This document shows, one piece after another, positions 54,261 to 63,820 of a stretch of DNA of 64,000 nucleotides (within the stretch, counting starts at the first letter, position 1; every line of letters starts with the position of its first letter). Origin of the DNA: Shinella kummerowiae. GTDB lineage: Bacteria; Pseudomonadota; Alphaproteobacteria; Rhizobiales; Rhizobiaceae. Under the pieces are notes generated by a model. The model made no database searches. It saw only the letters and a list, made by a program, of their open reading frames with translations, and had not been told where the DNA came from. Made by a program: the position numbers and the translations under genes. The stretch spans positions 186,001 to 250,000 of the forward strand of contig NZ_WUMK01000003.1 of NCBI RefSeq assembly GCF_009827055.1, read 5' to 3'.

Positions 54261-54285
54261 CAGCCTTCGGTTTATCCGAAGGCTG
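54261..54285. promoter_or_regulatory. perfect dyad, LysR operator (or terminator-like hairpin)
   Basis: CAGCCTTCGG (54261-54270), loop TTTAT, CCGAAGGCTG (54276-54285), followed by TTTT. It contains T-N11-A (TCGGTTTATCCGA), the LysR binding form, and lies 20 bp before the lysR start opposite the TauE-like gene. The stem plus T run would also fold as a terminator. Confidence 0.6.
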
Positions 54286-54305
54286 TTTTGTGTTACGTCC
54301 TGAAA

Positions 54306-55187
54306 ATGCGCTTCGACCTTGCCGATCTGCGTCTCTTCCTGGCCATCGTGGAGGCCGGCAGTATCACGCATGGCGCCCAGACTACGAACCTGTCCGTAGC
54401 CGCGGCAAGTGAGCGGCTGCGCGACATGGAGGCGTCCGGCGGCGTACAGCTTCTCGAACGCGGACGTCGCGGCGTGATGCCCACCCGCGCCGGCGATACG
54501 CTTGCGCATCATGCCCGCCTTGTCCTGCACCAGGTCGGCGCCATGCATGCGGAAATGTCCGAACACGCGCGCGGTCTGCGGTCGTCGATCCGCGTTCTGG
54601 CCAATACGGCCGCCATCACCGAATTCCTGCCGGAACGGCTCGCGCCATGGCTTGCCGACCACCGACAGGTCGATGTTGATCTTGCCGAACGACCGAGCCG
54701 TGAGACAGTTGCCGCGGTCGCGCGCGGGACAGCGGCGTTCGGTATCGTTTCCGACGCCGTTGACACCACCCCGCTTGCCACCCTGCCCTTTGCCGTGGAC
54801 CGTCTCGTCGTCGTGCTGCCACGAGACCATCCGATGGCGATGCAAAAGCAGATCGCGTTCCCGGACATATTAAGCGAAGACTATGTCGGCTTCGCGGGCG
54901 CGTTGCAGGACCATATCGACCAGCAAGCGCTGCGCGTCGGGCAGAAGCTGCACTCCCGTGTGCGTCTGCGCACCTTCGAGGGGATCTGCCGACAGGTGGC
55001 AGTGGGCGTCGGTCTCGGCATCGTTCCGGAAGTCGCCGCCCGGCGGTGCCGCCGCGGCCTGCCGATCGCCAGCGTGCGGCTGAGCGATCCCTGGGCGACC
55101 CGCCGGCTTCTGTTGTGTTTTCAGGAAACGCAGCCACTTGATCCGGCCGCCGAGAAACTCCTTGCGCATCTGGCGGTGAGTGGATGA
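54306..55187 (+). CDS. LysR family regulator of the TauE-like exporter
   Basis: A 293-residue LysR protein from ATG 54306 (TTG 54288 upstream would fall just past the dyad). Winged helix RFDLADLRLFLAIVEAGSITHGAQ with ERLRDMEASGGVQLLERGRRGVMPT; effector domain follows. Position suggests control of the divergent TauE-like gene. Confidence 0.9.
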   Translation: MRFDLADLRLFLAIVEAGSITHGAQTTNLSVAAASERLRDMEASGGVQLLERGRRGVMPTRAGDTLAHHARLVLHQVGAMHAEMSEHARGLRSSIRVLANTAAITEFLPERLAPWLADHRQVDVDLAERPSRETVAAVARGTAAFGIVSDAVDTTPLATLPFAVDRLVVVLPRDHPMAMQKQIAFPDILSEDYVGFAGALQDHIDQQALRVGQKLHSRVRLRTFEGICRQVAVGVGLGIVPEVAARRCRRGLPIASVRLSDPWATRRLLLCFQETQPLDPAAEKLLAHLAVSG

Positions 55188-55226
55188 TCCGACTTGGATG
55201 CGCAGCGTGAGCCCGTCAAGTCGGTC

Positions 55227-56084
55227 TCAAGCTTCAGACCCGCTCGACCGCCGTCTTCGGGCAAGCTCATAGGCGATGGCGGCGAGGATCGTCGCGGCGA
55301 TGAGCACGAGCCCGAGAGCGTTGACGGCGGGGGAGAGCCCTGTGCGCACCTTCGTCGCGATATAGACCGTCAACGGCGTCTCGGTGCCGCGCACGAAGAG
55401 CGTGGTGTTGTAATTCTCGAAGGATTGCAGGAAGGCGATGCACGTCGCGGCCAGAAGCGACGGTTTGAGATAGGGCAACAATATGCGGCGGAAAACCACA
55501 ATGCGGGACGCGCCGAGGTCCACAGCCGCGTCCTCCAGCGTGCGATCGAAACGCTGCATGCGGGCGGCGACCATCAGCATCACATAGGCGGAGATAAAAC
55601 TCGATTGCGCGAGGATGATCAGCGCCGTGCCGCCACCGACCCCGACCTGGCGCCACAGCACCAGGGTGGCGATGCCGATGGCGACACCGGGGGTCAGAAG
55701 CGGCGAGACCATCACCGCATAGAAGAGGCTCCGCGAGCGATCCTGAAGGCTGTTGAGGAAAAGAGCCGCCGCGGTTCCGACGGGCAGGGAAATCGCAATC
55801 ACGCCCAGGCTGATGAGAATGGACAGCCGGAGCGCCTGCCACATGGCGCTATCCGCCCACAGCGCCGAGAACCAGTCGAGCGTCGTTCCGAGCCAGGGTG
55901 TGACAGTTGGGAATTTGCTGGTGTTGAACGTCGCCGCCGCCATCACCAGAAGCGGCAGGAACAGGTAGGCGAAGAACAGCACCATGTAGATGGCGAAGAT
56001 CACCTTCGGCAGGACGCTTGCGAGGGTCGTGAGCCCCTGCGCGGAGGGCGCTGCGCCCGCAGTGGCCTTATAGGAAACCGTCAT
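55227..56084 (-). CDS. polyamine-type ABC transporter permease (PotC/PotI-like)
   Basis: A 285-residue membrane protein from ATG 56084, overlapping the previous permease by 4 bp. Six hydrophobic segments and the EAA loop EDAAVDLGASRIVVFRRILLP. Last gene of the four-gene importer operon. Confidence 0.9.
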   Translation of the reverse strand: MTVSYKATAGAAPSAQGLTTLASVLPKVIFAIYMVLFFAYLFLPLLVMAAATFNTSKFPTVTPWLGTTLDWFSALWADSAMWQALRLSILISLGVIAISLPVGTAAALFLNSLQDRSRSLFYAVMVSPLLTPGVAIGIATLVLWRQVGVGGGTALIILAQSSFISAYVMLMVAARMQRFDRTLEDAAVDLGASRIVVFRRILLPYLKPSLLAATCIAFLQSFENYNTTLFVRGTETPLTVYIATKVRTGLSPAVNALGLVLIAATILAAIAYELARRRRSSGSEA

Positions 56085-56962
56085 TTTGCCACATCCGCGA
56101 GGTTGACCCGGAAAATCCTGAGCGCCGCCATCACGAAAGCCATGCACAACGCGAGCAGAACCAGCGCATAGGCGGCGCCGCGGTTCCAGTTCCCGCCTTC
56201 GAAGAACCAGTTATAGATGATCTCGGTGAACCAGCGACTGCCCGGCGCACCGAGAAGGGCCGGCGCCACATAACTTCCGGCCGCCAGCATGAAGGTGAAG
56301 ACGCAGCCTGTCGCGATGCCGGCCTTGGCATGCGGGATGACGATCCGGCGATGGATCTGAAGTGTCGAGGCGCCGAGATTGCGGGCCGCCTCGACCTGCG
56401 CCGAATCCAGTGTGCTGATGGAATTGTAGACCGGGAAGAGCATGAACAGGATATAGGCATAGACCATGCCCGCCAGCACACCGATGTCGCTGAACCAACG
56501 CACTGGCGCGTCGATCACGCCGAGCGACGTGAGCACGACATTGAGCGGACCGTTGAAGGCGAGAAGGATGTACCAGGCCAGCGTCCGCAGCACCTCGTTG
56601 ATCCAGAACGGGATGATCAGCGCGACCGTCACGAAGGCGACGGCCTTGCGCCGGGCAACCTTGGCCAGCCAGTAGGCCATTGGATAGGTGACGACGAAGG
56701 TCGTCGCCATGACGAGCGCGCTCGCCCAGATGGTCTTGAGGAAGATGCCCCGGTGAACCGGATCGGAGAACAGTGCGGTAAAATTGACCAGCGTGTAGCG
56801 ATCGTCTGGACCGCCGATCTGCGCCGGCATCAGGTTGGGCCTGAGCGAGAAATCCAGCATCATCAGGTTGGGCGCCAGAACCATCCCCAGCAGCCACGTC
56901 GCGACACAGATAAGGATCACGCTGCCGAGGCCGACGCCAAATCGCTGAAACAGGCTATGCAT
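56081..56962 (-). CDS. polyamine-type ABC transporter permease (PotB/PotH-like)
   Basis: A 293-residue membrane protein from ATG 56962, overlapping the ATPase end by 8 bp; open frame upstream to 57394 belongs to the ATPase gene. Six hydrophobic segments and the EAA loop EAARNLGASTLQIHRRIVIP. The N-terminal periplasmic stretch (SLRPNLMPAQIGGPDDRY) is usual for PotB-type proteins. Confidence 0.9.
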   Translation of the reverse strand: MHSLFQRFGVGLGSVILICVATWLLGMVLAPNLMMLDFSLRPNLMPAQIGGPDDRYTLVNFTALFSDPVHRGIFLKTIWASALVMATTFVVTYPMAYWLAKVARRKAVAFVTVALIIPFWINEVLRTLAWYILLAFNGPLNVVLTSLGVIDAPVRWFSDIGVLAGMVYAYILFMLFPVYNSISTLDSAQVEAARNLGASTLQIHRRIVIPHAKAGIATGCVFTFMLAAGSYVAPALLGAPGSRWFTEIIYNWFFEGGNWNRGAAYALVLLALCMAFVMAALRIFRVNLADVAK

Positions 56963-58025
56963 GGGCCAGAACCAGCGCCTGCGAAGCGGCAAAGGACAGC
57001 CGCACATTCGTTCCGGCTGTCGGCGCCTCGGCGAGCCGGTGGTGCGGCAACGCGGCCGACAGACGATATCCACCGTCGGTCTTTGCGTGCAGCATGGCGG
57101 TCGCGCCTTCGAATTCGAGTTGCTCGGCAACGGCGTGCAGGCCATTGGCATCGGCGCCCGCCGCAAGCGAGATCGCCTCGGGCCGAACGTAGACGATCGC
57201 CTGATCGCCGACCTTGAGATTGGCGCCGCTCCGCCCGGTGAAAAGACCGTGCGCCGTCTCGATTGCCGCCATGCCATCAGCGACACGTTCCACGCGGCCG
57301 GGGAACTCATTCGTTTCCCCGACGAACCGCGCAACAAAGGGTGTCGCCGGATTGGAATAGAGTTCCAGCGGTGGCGCGACCTGTTGCAGGACACCCGCGC
57401 TCATCACCGCGACACGATCCGACATGGCAAGCGCCTCGGACTGGTCATGGGTGATATAGATGAAGGTGACGCCGGTGCGCTTTTGCAGGCTGCGCAATTC
57501 CGCGCGCATGTGCTGGCGCAGTTTCAGGTCGAGTGCCGAAAGCGGTTCGTCGAGAAGCAGCACCTGGGGCTCGACGGCCAGCGCGCGGGCAATCGCGACG
57601 CGCTGTTTCTGCCCGCCGGAGAGTTCATGCACCATGCGGTCGCCATAACCCGGCAGGGCAATGAGTTCGAGCAGTTCCTCCGCACGCTTTCGCCGATCGG
57701 CCTTGCGCACACCGCGCACTTCCAACCCGAAAGCGATGTTTTCCCACACCGGCATAAGGGGAAAGAGGGCCAGCGACTGGAAGATCATCGAAGTCGGCCG
57801 CTGGTCGGCGCCGATGCCCACCATGTCGCGCCCACCGATCAGGATCCGGCCGCCCGTCGGCTGCATGAAGCCGGCGATCAAGCGCAGGATGGTCGTCTTG
57901 CCACAGCCGGAAGGACCAAGGATCGAAAAGAACTCGCCCCCCTCTATGGCAACGGACAATTTCTCGACCGCGCGGGCCTTGCCGAAGGTCATTTCGACAT
58001 CGATCAGTTCGACGGAACGGGACAT
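56955..58025 (-). CDS. polyamine-type ABC transporter ATP-binding protein (PotA/PotG-like)
   Basis: A 356-residue ATPase from ATG 58025: Walker A GPSGCGKTT at 37-45, signature LSGGQKQR, Walker B VLLLDEPLSALD, switch ITHDQSEA, and a C-terminal TOBE-like domain. It lies 66 bp after the binding-protein gene with a 10-bp stem-loop in the gap. Confidence 0.92.
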   Translation of the reverse strand: MSRSVELIDVEMTFGKARAVEKLSVAIEGGEFFSILGPSGCGKTTILRLIAGFMQPTGGRILIGGRDMVGIGADQRPTSMIFQSLALFPLMPVWENIAFGLEVRGVRKADRRKRAEELLELIALPGYGDRMVHELSGGQKQRVAIARALAVEPQVLLLDEPLSALDLKLRQHMRAELRSLQKRTGVTFIYITHDQSEALAMSDRVAVMSAGVLQQVAPPLELYSNPATPFVARFVGETNEFPGRVERVADGMAAIETAHGLFTGRSGANLKVGDQAIVYVRPEAISLAAGADANGLHAVAEQLEFEGATAMLHAKTDGGYRLSAALPHHRLAEAPTAGTNVRLSFAASQALVLAHA

Positions 58026-58048
58026 GCAGGCCTTCCTTGAAAAAGAGC

Positions 58049-58073
58049 GGCGGCGGGATCCTGTCCCGCCGCC
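58049..58073. other. stem-loop between binding-protein and ATPase genes
   Basis: GGCGGCGGGA (58049-58058), loop TCCTG, TCCCGCCGCC (58064-58073): a perfect 10-bp stem after the binding-protein stop on the minus strand. Confidence 0.6.
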
Positions 58074-58091
58074 CAATGTCCGCAGACGGAT

Positions 58092-59219
58092 TTAAGCCGA
58101 GAGGAACTTGTCCTGGTACTCGTTGCGCAGGGCAACGAACCAGTTTTCCTGAACCGGCCACCACCACAGCTTTTCGAGAGCATCGCCCGGATAGGCGGCT
58201 GCGAAGAACTTTTGCGACGCTTCGGACAGGAATTTTTCCGCACCGACGGCGGTCGTGTTGATCGAGGTGTGGTTGGCGTAGAGCGCGCCGGCTTCCGGCG
58301 TCAGCACCCAGTTCAGGAAGGCATAGGCCTGTTCGACATTGGCGGCGCCAACGGGAATGGAAACACCTTCCATCCAGGTCAGCGCGCCTTCCTTCGGCGC
58401 CACGAAGCCAACCGGCAGGCCTTCCTTGGCGAGACCGGCGGCGGACGAATCCCAGGTCTGGCCGATCGTCACGCCGTTTGCGCGAAACGCGCCCTGCGCT
58501 TCGTTTTCGTTCGACCAGAACTGCGCGATATTGCCCTTGTTCTTGATCGCTTCGACGAGGATGGCGTCGTAGTTCACCCGCATCGTCGCCTCGTCCTTGA
58601 AGCTGTCGCGCATCGGCTTCGGTAGCGTACCCTGCGCCTCCATCCACAGGCCGAGGCCGACGAGGCCGGAATGGCCGCGAACGGTAGCCTTGCCAGCCAT
58701 TTCCGGCTTCCAGATATCGCCATACGAGGCGGTGCCGTATTCCAGCGGGGCGGTGTTCTTGTCGAAGGTGATCGCTTCCGTGCCCCAGTCGGTCGGCACC
58801 TGATAGCGTTTTCCGTCGATCACCGCGCCCAGCGTTTCAGACCCCTTGAGGGCGCTGGCCAGCACGCGATCCCAAAGAACCTTCTTTTCGTCGATCGGCT
58901 GGATGAGACCGAATTCGACATAGTTCGGCACGCGGTCAACTGCCGGCCAGATGACATCGTAGCCCGAGCCATTGCTGGCGCGCATCTGGTTGAGCAATTC
59001 ATCATTGGTGCCATAGGGTGTGTAGACCGGCTTGATGCCCGTATCCTTCTCGAATGCCGCCAGCATCTCGTCGGAAATATAGCCGGCCCAGGCGAAGATG
59101 TTGACCGTGCCGGACGAGCCGGCTGCAAAGCCCGTGCGGGAGACGAACGGCGCTGCCAAAGCAAGGCCGGCCGCTGCCATGGTGCCCTTCATCAGGATGC
59201 GTCGACTAACGTGGGTCAT
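58092..59219 (-). CDS. polyamine-type ABC transporter substrate-binding protein with Tat-like signal
   Basis: A 375-residue PotD-like protein from ATG 59219. The N-terminus SRRILMKGTMAAAGLALAAP looks like a twin-arginine signal, so it may be exported folded. Mature sequence VNIFAWAGYISDEMLAAFEKDTG and DVIWPAVDRVPNYVE are typical of the spermidine/putrescine class. First gene of the importer operon. The ligand could be a betaine or other amine, given the amine-related genes on either side. Confidence 0.88.
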   Translation of the reverse strand: MTHVSRRILMKGTMAAAGLALAAPFVSRTGFAAGSSGTVNIFAWAGYISDEMLAAFEKDTGIKPVYTPYGTNDELLNQMRASNGSGYDVIWPAVDRVPNYVEFGLIQPIDEKKVLWDRVLASALKGSETLGAVIDGKRYQVPTDWGTEAITFDKNTAPLEYGTASYGDIWKPEMAGKATVRGHSGLVGLGLWMEAQGTLPKPMRDSFKDEATMRVNYDAILVEAIKNKGNIAQFWSNENEAQGAFRANGVTIGQTWDSSAAGLAKEGLPVGFVAPKEGALTWMEGVSIPVGAANVEQAYAFLNWVLTPEAGALYANHTSINTTAVGAEKFLSEASQKFFAAAYPGDALEKLWWWPVQENWFVALRNEYQDKFLSA

Positions 59220-59459
59220 CGAAAGGTTCTCCTTTTTGGCGCCACCATCGGCCGCCGTCAGGGCACCGCTCTTAGGACCGGTCTGTGACAGGCACGCGAA
59301 GGATTCCGTGCCAGAAGCCGCTTCCGTCCCGCCTTGCATGGTGCGACCGCAAACTTCATCGAACGGTCATCCGCGTGTCGGCTGACTGACACATTCGCTG
59401 ACTAGCGGGAGGGGCATCCGGGCAGCTCCATGCCCAACTCATCAAGGAGGCTAGCTCTC

Positions 59460-60389
59460 ATGTTTTCCAATGGCGTCAAAGGCATCGGCATTTCCGCGCA
59501 CAAGAGGGCGCATGATCTTTCCGACTTCGGGGCGGAGCTCGACATGATCGAAGCGCTTGGCGTGGACTCAATCGAAATCCCCACCTTCGATGTCGATGTC
59601 GTCGTCGGCGGACGGGTCCGCCGACCCCAGCTCGCCGCGCTGCTCAGCGCATGCCGCGGCCGCGATGTGCTCTATTCGGTGCACGGCCCGCTCGCCATCA
59701 ACTTCATGGATGAGGCCTGGCGCCTGCCGCGCCATTTCGAGGTGCTGGAAGCGTCGCTGGAAGTCGCCGCGGAACTGGGCGCAGAGCACTATGTCCTGCA
59801 TTCCGGGCTCGCACCGCGCCAGCAGGCCGCCGGCACCGAAGCGGCCTACGACCGCCAGCGCGAGGCGCTGTCACGGGCCGGAGACATCGCGCGACAGCAC
59901 GGGCTAATCCTGTGCGTGGAAACACTGTTTGCCGACTATAAGGGAGACGGCTACGCCTCGTCGCCACGGCGCCTGGCGAGAGAGCTTTCCACCATCGCGC
60001 ATCGTCATGTCATGGCCACCATCGATTTCAGCCACGCCTACCTCAAGCTCGACTTCGACGGCGAGCGGGATCGTTTCGTGGCCGAGATCGCCGCCCTGGC
60101 GCCCCATGCCAAGCACCTGCACATCCATGACAGTTTCGGCCGTCAGGACGACATATGGATGTATACCGAGGGCGAACGCCTGGCCTATGGCCACGGCGAC
60201 CTGCACCTACCGGTCGGATGGGGCGACATTCCATGGCAAGCCTTGATGAGCGAATGCAAATTCCCCGAGGGCACGCTTTTCAACATCGAGCTCAATCAGC
60301 GCTACTGGTATGCGGCGACGGAATGCGTCGAGGCAACGCGCGGCCTGGCGCATTCGGCGCAAACCGAGCAAGCCCCCATCGCGGCCTGA
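59460..60389 (+). CDS. sugar phosphate isomerase/epimerase family TIM-barrel protein
   Basis: A 309-residue xylose-isomerase-like barrel from ATG 59460 (AAGGAGG upstream). Metal-site segments can be seen at LCVETLFADY, TIDFSHAYLKL, HLHIHDSFGR and FNIELNQRYW. Members isomerise or epimerise sugars, inositols or related ketoses. Divergent from the polyamine-type importer across a 240-bp gap. Its substrate and tie to that importer are unknown. Confidence 0.82.
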   Translation: MFSNGVKGIGISAHKRAHDLSDFGAELDMIEALGVDSIEIPTFDVDVVVGGRVRRPQLAALLSACRGRDVLYSVHGPLAINFMDEAWRLPRHFEVLEASLEVAAELGAEHYVLHSGLAPRQQAAGTEAAYDRQREALSRAGDIARQHGLILCVETLFADYKGDGYASSPRRLARELSTIAHRHVMATIDFSHAYLKLDFDGERDRFVAEIAALAPHAKHLHIHDSFGRQDDIWMYTEGERLAYGHGDLHLPVGWGDIPWQALMSECKFPEGTLFNIELNQRYWYAATECVEATRGLAHSAQTEQAPIAA

Positions 60390-60438
60390 CGTGGCCGGTC
60401 TCTCGACCAGACCGACCACGCAAGGGTAACGCTGGTTC

Positions 60439-61884
60439 CTAGCCGGCGCGGTTCTGGCCCATGCGGGCATAGGCAGCCGGGTTGGTTGCCTTGAGCCGGC
60501 TTGCCATGACAAAGCCGATCAGGCCTGCAACCGGAATCAACGCCGGCAGGATGATGCCGAGCATGCCGCCAGCGGTCTGGGTGAGATCGCCGAAGTTGAT
60601 GAAGATATAGACGAACAGTGCCGCCATGATGAGGCCCGACACGGCCGGCAGGACGAGCGTCGTCAGCGGCGGATGCCTGCCTCTCGTCTTGCGGAAGAAG
60701 ACGATGACCGACAGCGACGTGATGGTCATCATGCCGAGCACGCCGAGCGTACCGACCTGGCTGATCCAGGTGAACATATTGAGCACCGGATCGAGGCCAA
60801 GGCCGGCGAAGACCGCAAGCACGGCGAGCGCCATCACCGTTTGCACGAGCGAGCCGACATGCGGGCTCTGGTGCGCATCGTGGGTACGGCCGAAGGCGGC
60901 CGGCAGCAGACCTTCGCGGCCGGCCACGTAGCTGTAGCGGGCGATGTAGTTGTGGAAGGCGCTGATCGCGGCAAACAGGCTCGAGACAAGCAGCAGGCCG
61001 GCAATGGCCGGAACCGGTCCGCCGACATAGGTGCCGGCGAGATCGAAGAAGAACGATGTCGGGTCCGGCAGCGCACCGATCGTTGGCACGAGTTTGTCGG
61101 CGCCGACGCCGACGATCATCAGCCATGTCGTGAAGACGAAGAACAGCCCGATCATCAGCACGGACAGATAGGTGGCGCGCGGAATGGTCTTGTCCGGATC
61201 GCGCGCCTCCTCGGCATAGATCGTCGTCGCCTCGAAGCCGATGAACGAGCCCAGGCAGAACAGCACGGCAGCAGTAAGTGAGCCGGAGAACAGGGCTGTC
61301 GTATCGAAGAAATTGAAGGAGAGGCCACCTGCCCCACCCTTTGCCAGAATGGCGAAATCGACCAGCAGCACGATGAGATATTCGAGCACGACCAGCACGA
61401 TCATCACCTTGGCGGAGAGATCGACCTGACGGTAACCCAGGATGCCGACGAGGGCGACGGCGATGAGGCTCCACAGATACCATGGCAGGTTGATGCCGAA
61501 GCCGGCGAAGACGCCGCTCGCAATGCCGCCCAAGAGGCCGATCAGGCCGAACTGCATGGCGTTGTAGGCGACGAGCGCGATGATGGCGACGGCGCCCGCC
61601 ATGCGCCCGCCGAGGCCGCGTGCCGCATAGGCATAGAAGGCGCCGGCATTGGTGACATGGCGCGACATCGCCACGTAACCGGCAGAGAAGGCCAGCATGA
61701 TCAGCGTCATCAGGAGAAACGTCGCCGGAATGCCGGTGCCGTTTCCAAGCAGGAAGGAAATAGGCACGGCGCCGGCAACGCCCGTCAGCGGTGCTGCAGC
61801 CGAAATCACCATGAAGGTCACGGCGATCAGGCCCAGCGAATTTCTGCGGAGTTGGTTTGTCCCCGCCGTCGTCACGTCAGTCAT
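60439..61884 (-). CDS. APC family amino acid/amine permease
   Basis: A 481-residue inner-membrane protein from ATG 61884 with 12 hydrophobic segments. SLGLIAVTFMVISAAAPLTG and the segment FIGFEATTIYAEEARDPDKTIPRATY are strong APC motifs. Likely takes up an amino acid or amine. It lies downstream of, and on the same strand as, a glutamine-synthetase-like ligase and flavin reductase, suggesting an amine that is gamma-glutamylated. Confidence 0.9.
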   Translation of the reverse strand: MTDVTTAGTNQLRRNSLGLIAVTFMVISAAAPLTGVAGAVPISFLLGNGTGIPATFLLMTLIMLAFSAGYVAMSRHVTNAGAFYAYAARGLGGRMAGAVAIIALVAYNAMQFGLIGLLGGIASGVFAGFGINLPWYLWSLIAVALVGILGYRQVDLSAKVMIVLVVLEYLIVLLVDFAILAKGGAGGLSFNFFDTTALFSGSLTAAVLFCLGSFIGFEATTIYAEEARDPDKTIPRATYLSVLMIGLFFVFTTWLMIVGVGADKLVPTIGALPDPTSFFFDLAGTYVGGPVPAIAGLLLVSSLFAAISAFHNYIARYSYVAGREGLLPAAFGRTHDAHQSPHVGSLVQTVMALAVLAVFAGLGLDPVLNMFTWISQVGTLGVLGMMTITSLSVIVFFRKTRGRHPPLTTLVLPAVSGLIMAALFVYIFINFGDLTQTAGGMLGIILPALIPVAGLIGFVMASRLKATNPAAYARMGQNRAG

Positions 61885-61963
61885 TGCTCTCTCCAGTTTT
61901 TGTTCCCCAATTCGCCGGCTCACCCCACCGGCATCCGCAGCCCCGTTTCGTTTTTATTGCGCG

Positions 61964-62470
61964 CTACGACAGTTGAACCGCCCGGTGATAGGCGCGGTGG
62001 CCGTAGAGCAGAGAGGCCGGGTTTTCCGACAAGCGGACATCCATGACGCGTCCGATGATGATGTGATGGGTTTCCCAGAGCACCGAGGTCGCGACCTGGC
62101 ACTGGAAACTCGCGGTCGCCCCGTCGAGCGCCGGCTGGCCACGTTCGCCCGCCGACCAGGGCGTGCGCTCGAAGCGCTCCGCATGTTCGCCCGCCGTCAG
62201 CCGGCCGGCGAAGAGATCGGACACCGGATGCTGGTCCTCATGCAGGAGATTGGCGCAGAAGGCGCGGTTTCGCAGGATCGCCGCGGCGACCGGGCTCCTA
62301 TGGTGGAGGCACGCGAGCAGCGATGGATGGTCGCCATCGGCAGAAACGGAGGTCAGCGAGCTGATCGTCACGCCGAAGCGCCCCGCCTCGCCGTCCGTCG
62401 TCACGACGGCAACGAACGTCGCCGCGCGGCTCATGCCTTCGAGGAATTGCAAACGAAGTTCCGGTTTCAT
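61964..62470 (-). CDS. flavin reductase family protein (HpaC-like)
   Basis: A 168-residue protein from ATG 62470. The split-barrel FMN fold shows FVAVVTTDGEAGRFGVTISSLTSVSADGDHPSLLACL and the NLLHEDQ segment. These supply reduced flavin to a two-component monooxygenase, which is not in the window. The gene starts 4 bp after the ligase stop. Confidence 0.85.
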   Translation of the reverse strand: MKPELRLQFLEGMSRAATFVAVVTTDGEAGRFGVTISSLTSVSADGDHPSLLACLHHRSPVAAAILRNRAFCANLLHEDQHPVSDLFAGRLTAGEHAERFERTPWSAGERGQPALDGATASFQCQVATSVLWETHHIIIGRVMDVRLSENPASLLYGHRAYHRAVQLS

Positions 62471-62474
62471 GGCA

Positions 62475-63818
62475 CTACCCCAGGTCAAAGAAGCGTTGCA
62501 GTTCTACATCGGGTACTTTCTTGCAGAATTCGTCATGCTGGTTCTGGCGGCTGGCGGAAAAGGCCTCGACGAAGCGCTCGCCCAGCCAGTCCCTGGCAAA
62601 GGCGGAGGCCCGCAGCCGCTCGATGGCCTCTGGCATGGAGCGGGCGAAATCCGGCCCCTCGCCCGCCTGCACATAGCCGTTGCCGATCACTTCCGGCTCG
62701 GGCTCAATGCCCTCCATGATGCCGGCAACGCCGGCCGCGACGGTCGCGGCGACTGTCAGATAGGGATTGGTGTCAGCGCCGGGCAGCCGGTTTTCGACGC
62801 GGAGCGACCCCGCATCGTGGCCGACGACGCGGAAGCAGGTCGTGCGGTTCTCGAAACCCCAGGTCAGGCCGGGCGGAGCGAAGGTGCCGGGTGCAAAGCG
62901 GCGGTAGGAATTCACCGTCGGCTGGAAGATCAGCGTCATGTCGCCGATGTAGCGTTGCAAGCCGCCGATGAAGTGTCGAAAGGTTTTCGACATGCCGTTC
63001 TTGCCGGCAGGATCGTGGAAGACCTTCTTGCCCTCCCCGTCGGTGAGGCTGACATGGAGGTGGATCGACTGACTGTCGGCAGCCTCCGTCCAGCGTGGCA
63101 TAAAGGTGACGCATTTGCCCTGGCGCTGCGCGAGGGCGCGCACGAAATTTTTCAGGAGAACGAGCTGGTCGGCAGGCTCCAGCCCCGTGCCTGCCGCAAT
63201 GCAGGCTTCGAGGAAGCCGCCGCCGATTTCCTCATGCATCTTGGCGAGGTCGATCTTCAGCGGCGCGCAGATGTCGGCCAGCGCCTCGTACCATTCCGTC
63301 TGCTGGACCTGGTAGAGCAGGAGGTCGTGGCTCTTGTGCAGCGTCGCCGTCTTGAGATTGCGGTAGCCCTTTTCGCGTGCGCTTTCCGGCGTCTCGTCGA
63401 ACAGCGTGTATTCCAGCTCCATGCCGTAACGCGGGGCGAACCCCGCCTCGCCGACGCGGCCCAGCACGCGCTTCAGCAGCGAGCGCGGGCAAAGTTGTGC
63501 CGTGGCACCGCCATAGTTGGACAGCACCAGCAGGTCATGCCCGGGCTTGGACCAGGGCAGGCGGCGCACGGTGGTGGGGTCCAGCACCAGCGGGTCGTCG
63601 TGGAAATCCGACGTGTCGTCGGAGACGCCAGGAATGGTGAGGACGACATCGGTCGGATCGAGCGCGAAGGTGACGGGCGACATGCCCATGCCACTGCGCG
63701 CAATACCGGCCAGCGAGCGGACCGACACCATCTGGCCGCGAAGCAGACCGTTCGTATCGGTCATCGCCACGGTGGCGAAACGGCTTTCCGGGTCGGCAAT
63801 GTAGGCGTCGAGGTTCAT
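62475..63818 (-). CDS. glutamine synthetase family gamma-glutamyl-amine ligase (PuuA-like)
   Basis: About 447 residues from ATG 63818, or 449 from GTG 63824, which overlaps the upstream stop. The GS fold is clear: GMELEYTLFD, IHLHVSLTDGEGK, NSYRRFAPGTFAPPGLTWGFENRTTCFRV and the ENRLPGADTNPYL segment with the catalytic loop. It resembles PuuA and related gamma-glutamylamide synthetases rather than housekeeping GlnA. It would join glutamate to an amine with ATP. The amine is unknown. Confidence 0.85.
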   Translation of the reverse strand: MNLDAYIADPESRFATVAMTDTNGLLRGQMVSVRSLAGIARSGMGMSPVTFALDPTDVVLTIPGVSDDTSDFHDDPLVLDPTTVRRLPWSKPGHDLLVLSNYGGATAQLCPRSLLKRVLGRVGEAGFAPRYGMELEYTLFDETPESAREKGYRNLKTATLHKSHDLLLYQVQQTEWYEALADICAPLKIDLAKMHEEIGGGFLEACIAAGTGLEPADQLVLLKNFVRALAQRQGKCVTFMPRWTEAADSQSIHLHVSLTDGEGKKVFHDPAGKNGMSKTFRHFIGGLQRYIGDMTLIFQPTVNSYRRFAPGTFAPPGLTWGFENRTTCFRVVGHDAGSLRVENRLPGADTNPYLTVAATVAAGVAGIMEGIEPEPEVIGNGYVQAGEGPDFARSMPEAIERLRASAFARDWLGERFVEAFSASRQNQHDEFCKKVPDVELQRFFDLG

Positions 63819-63820
63819 GG

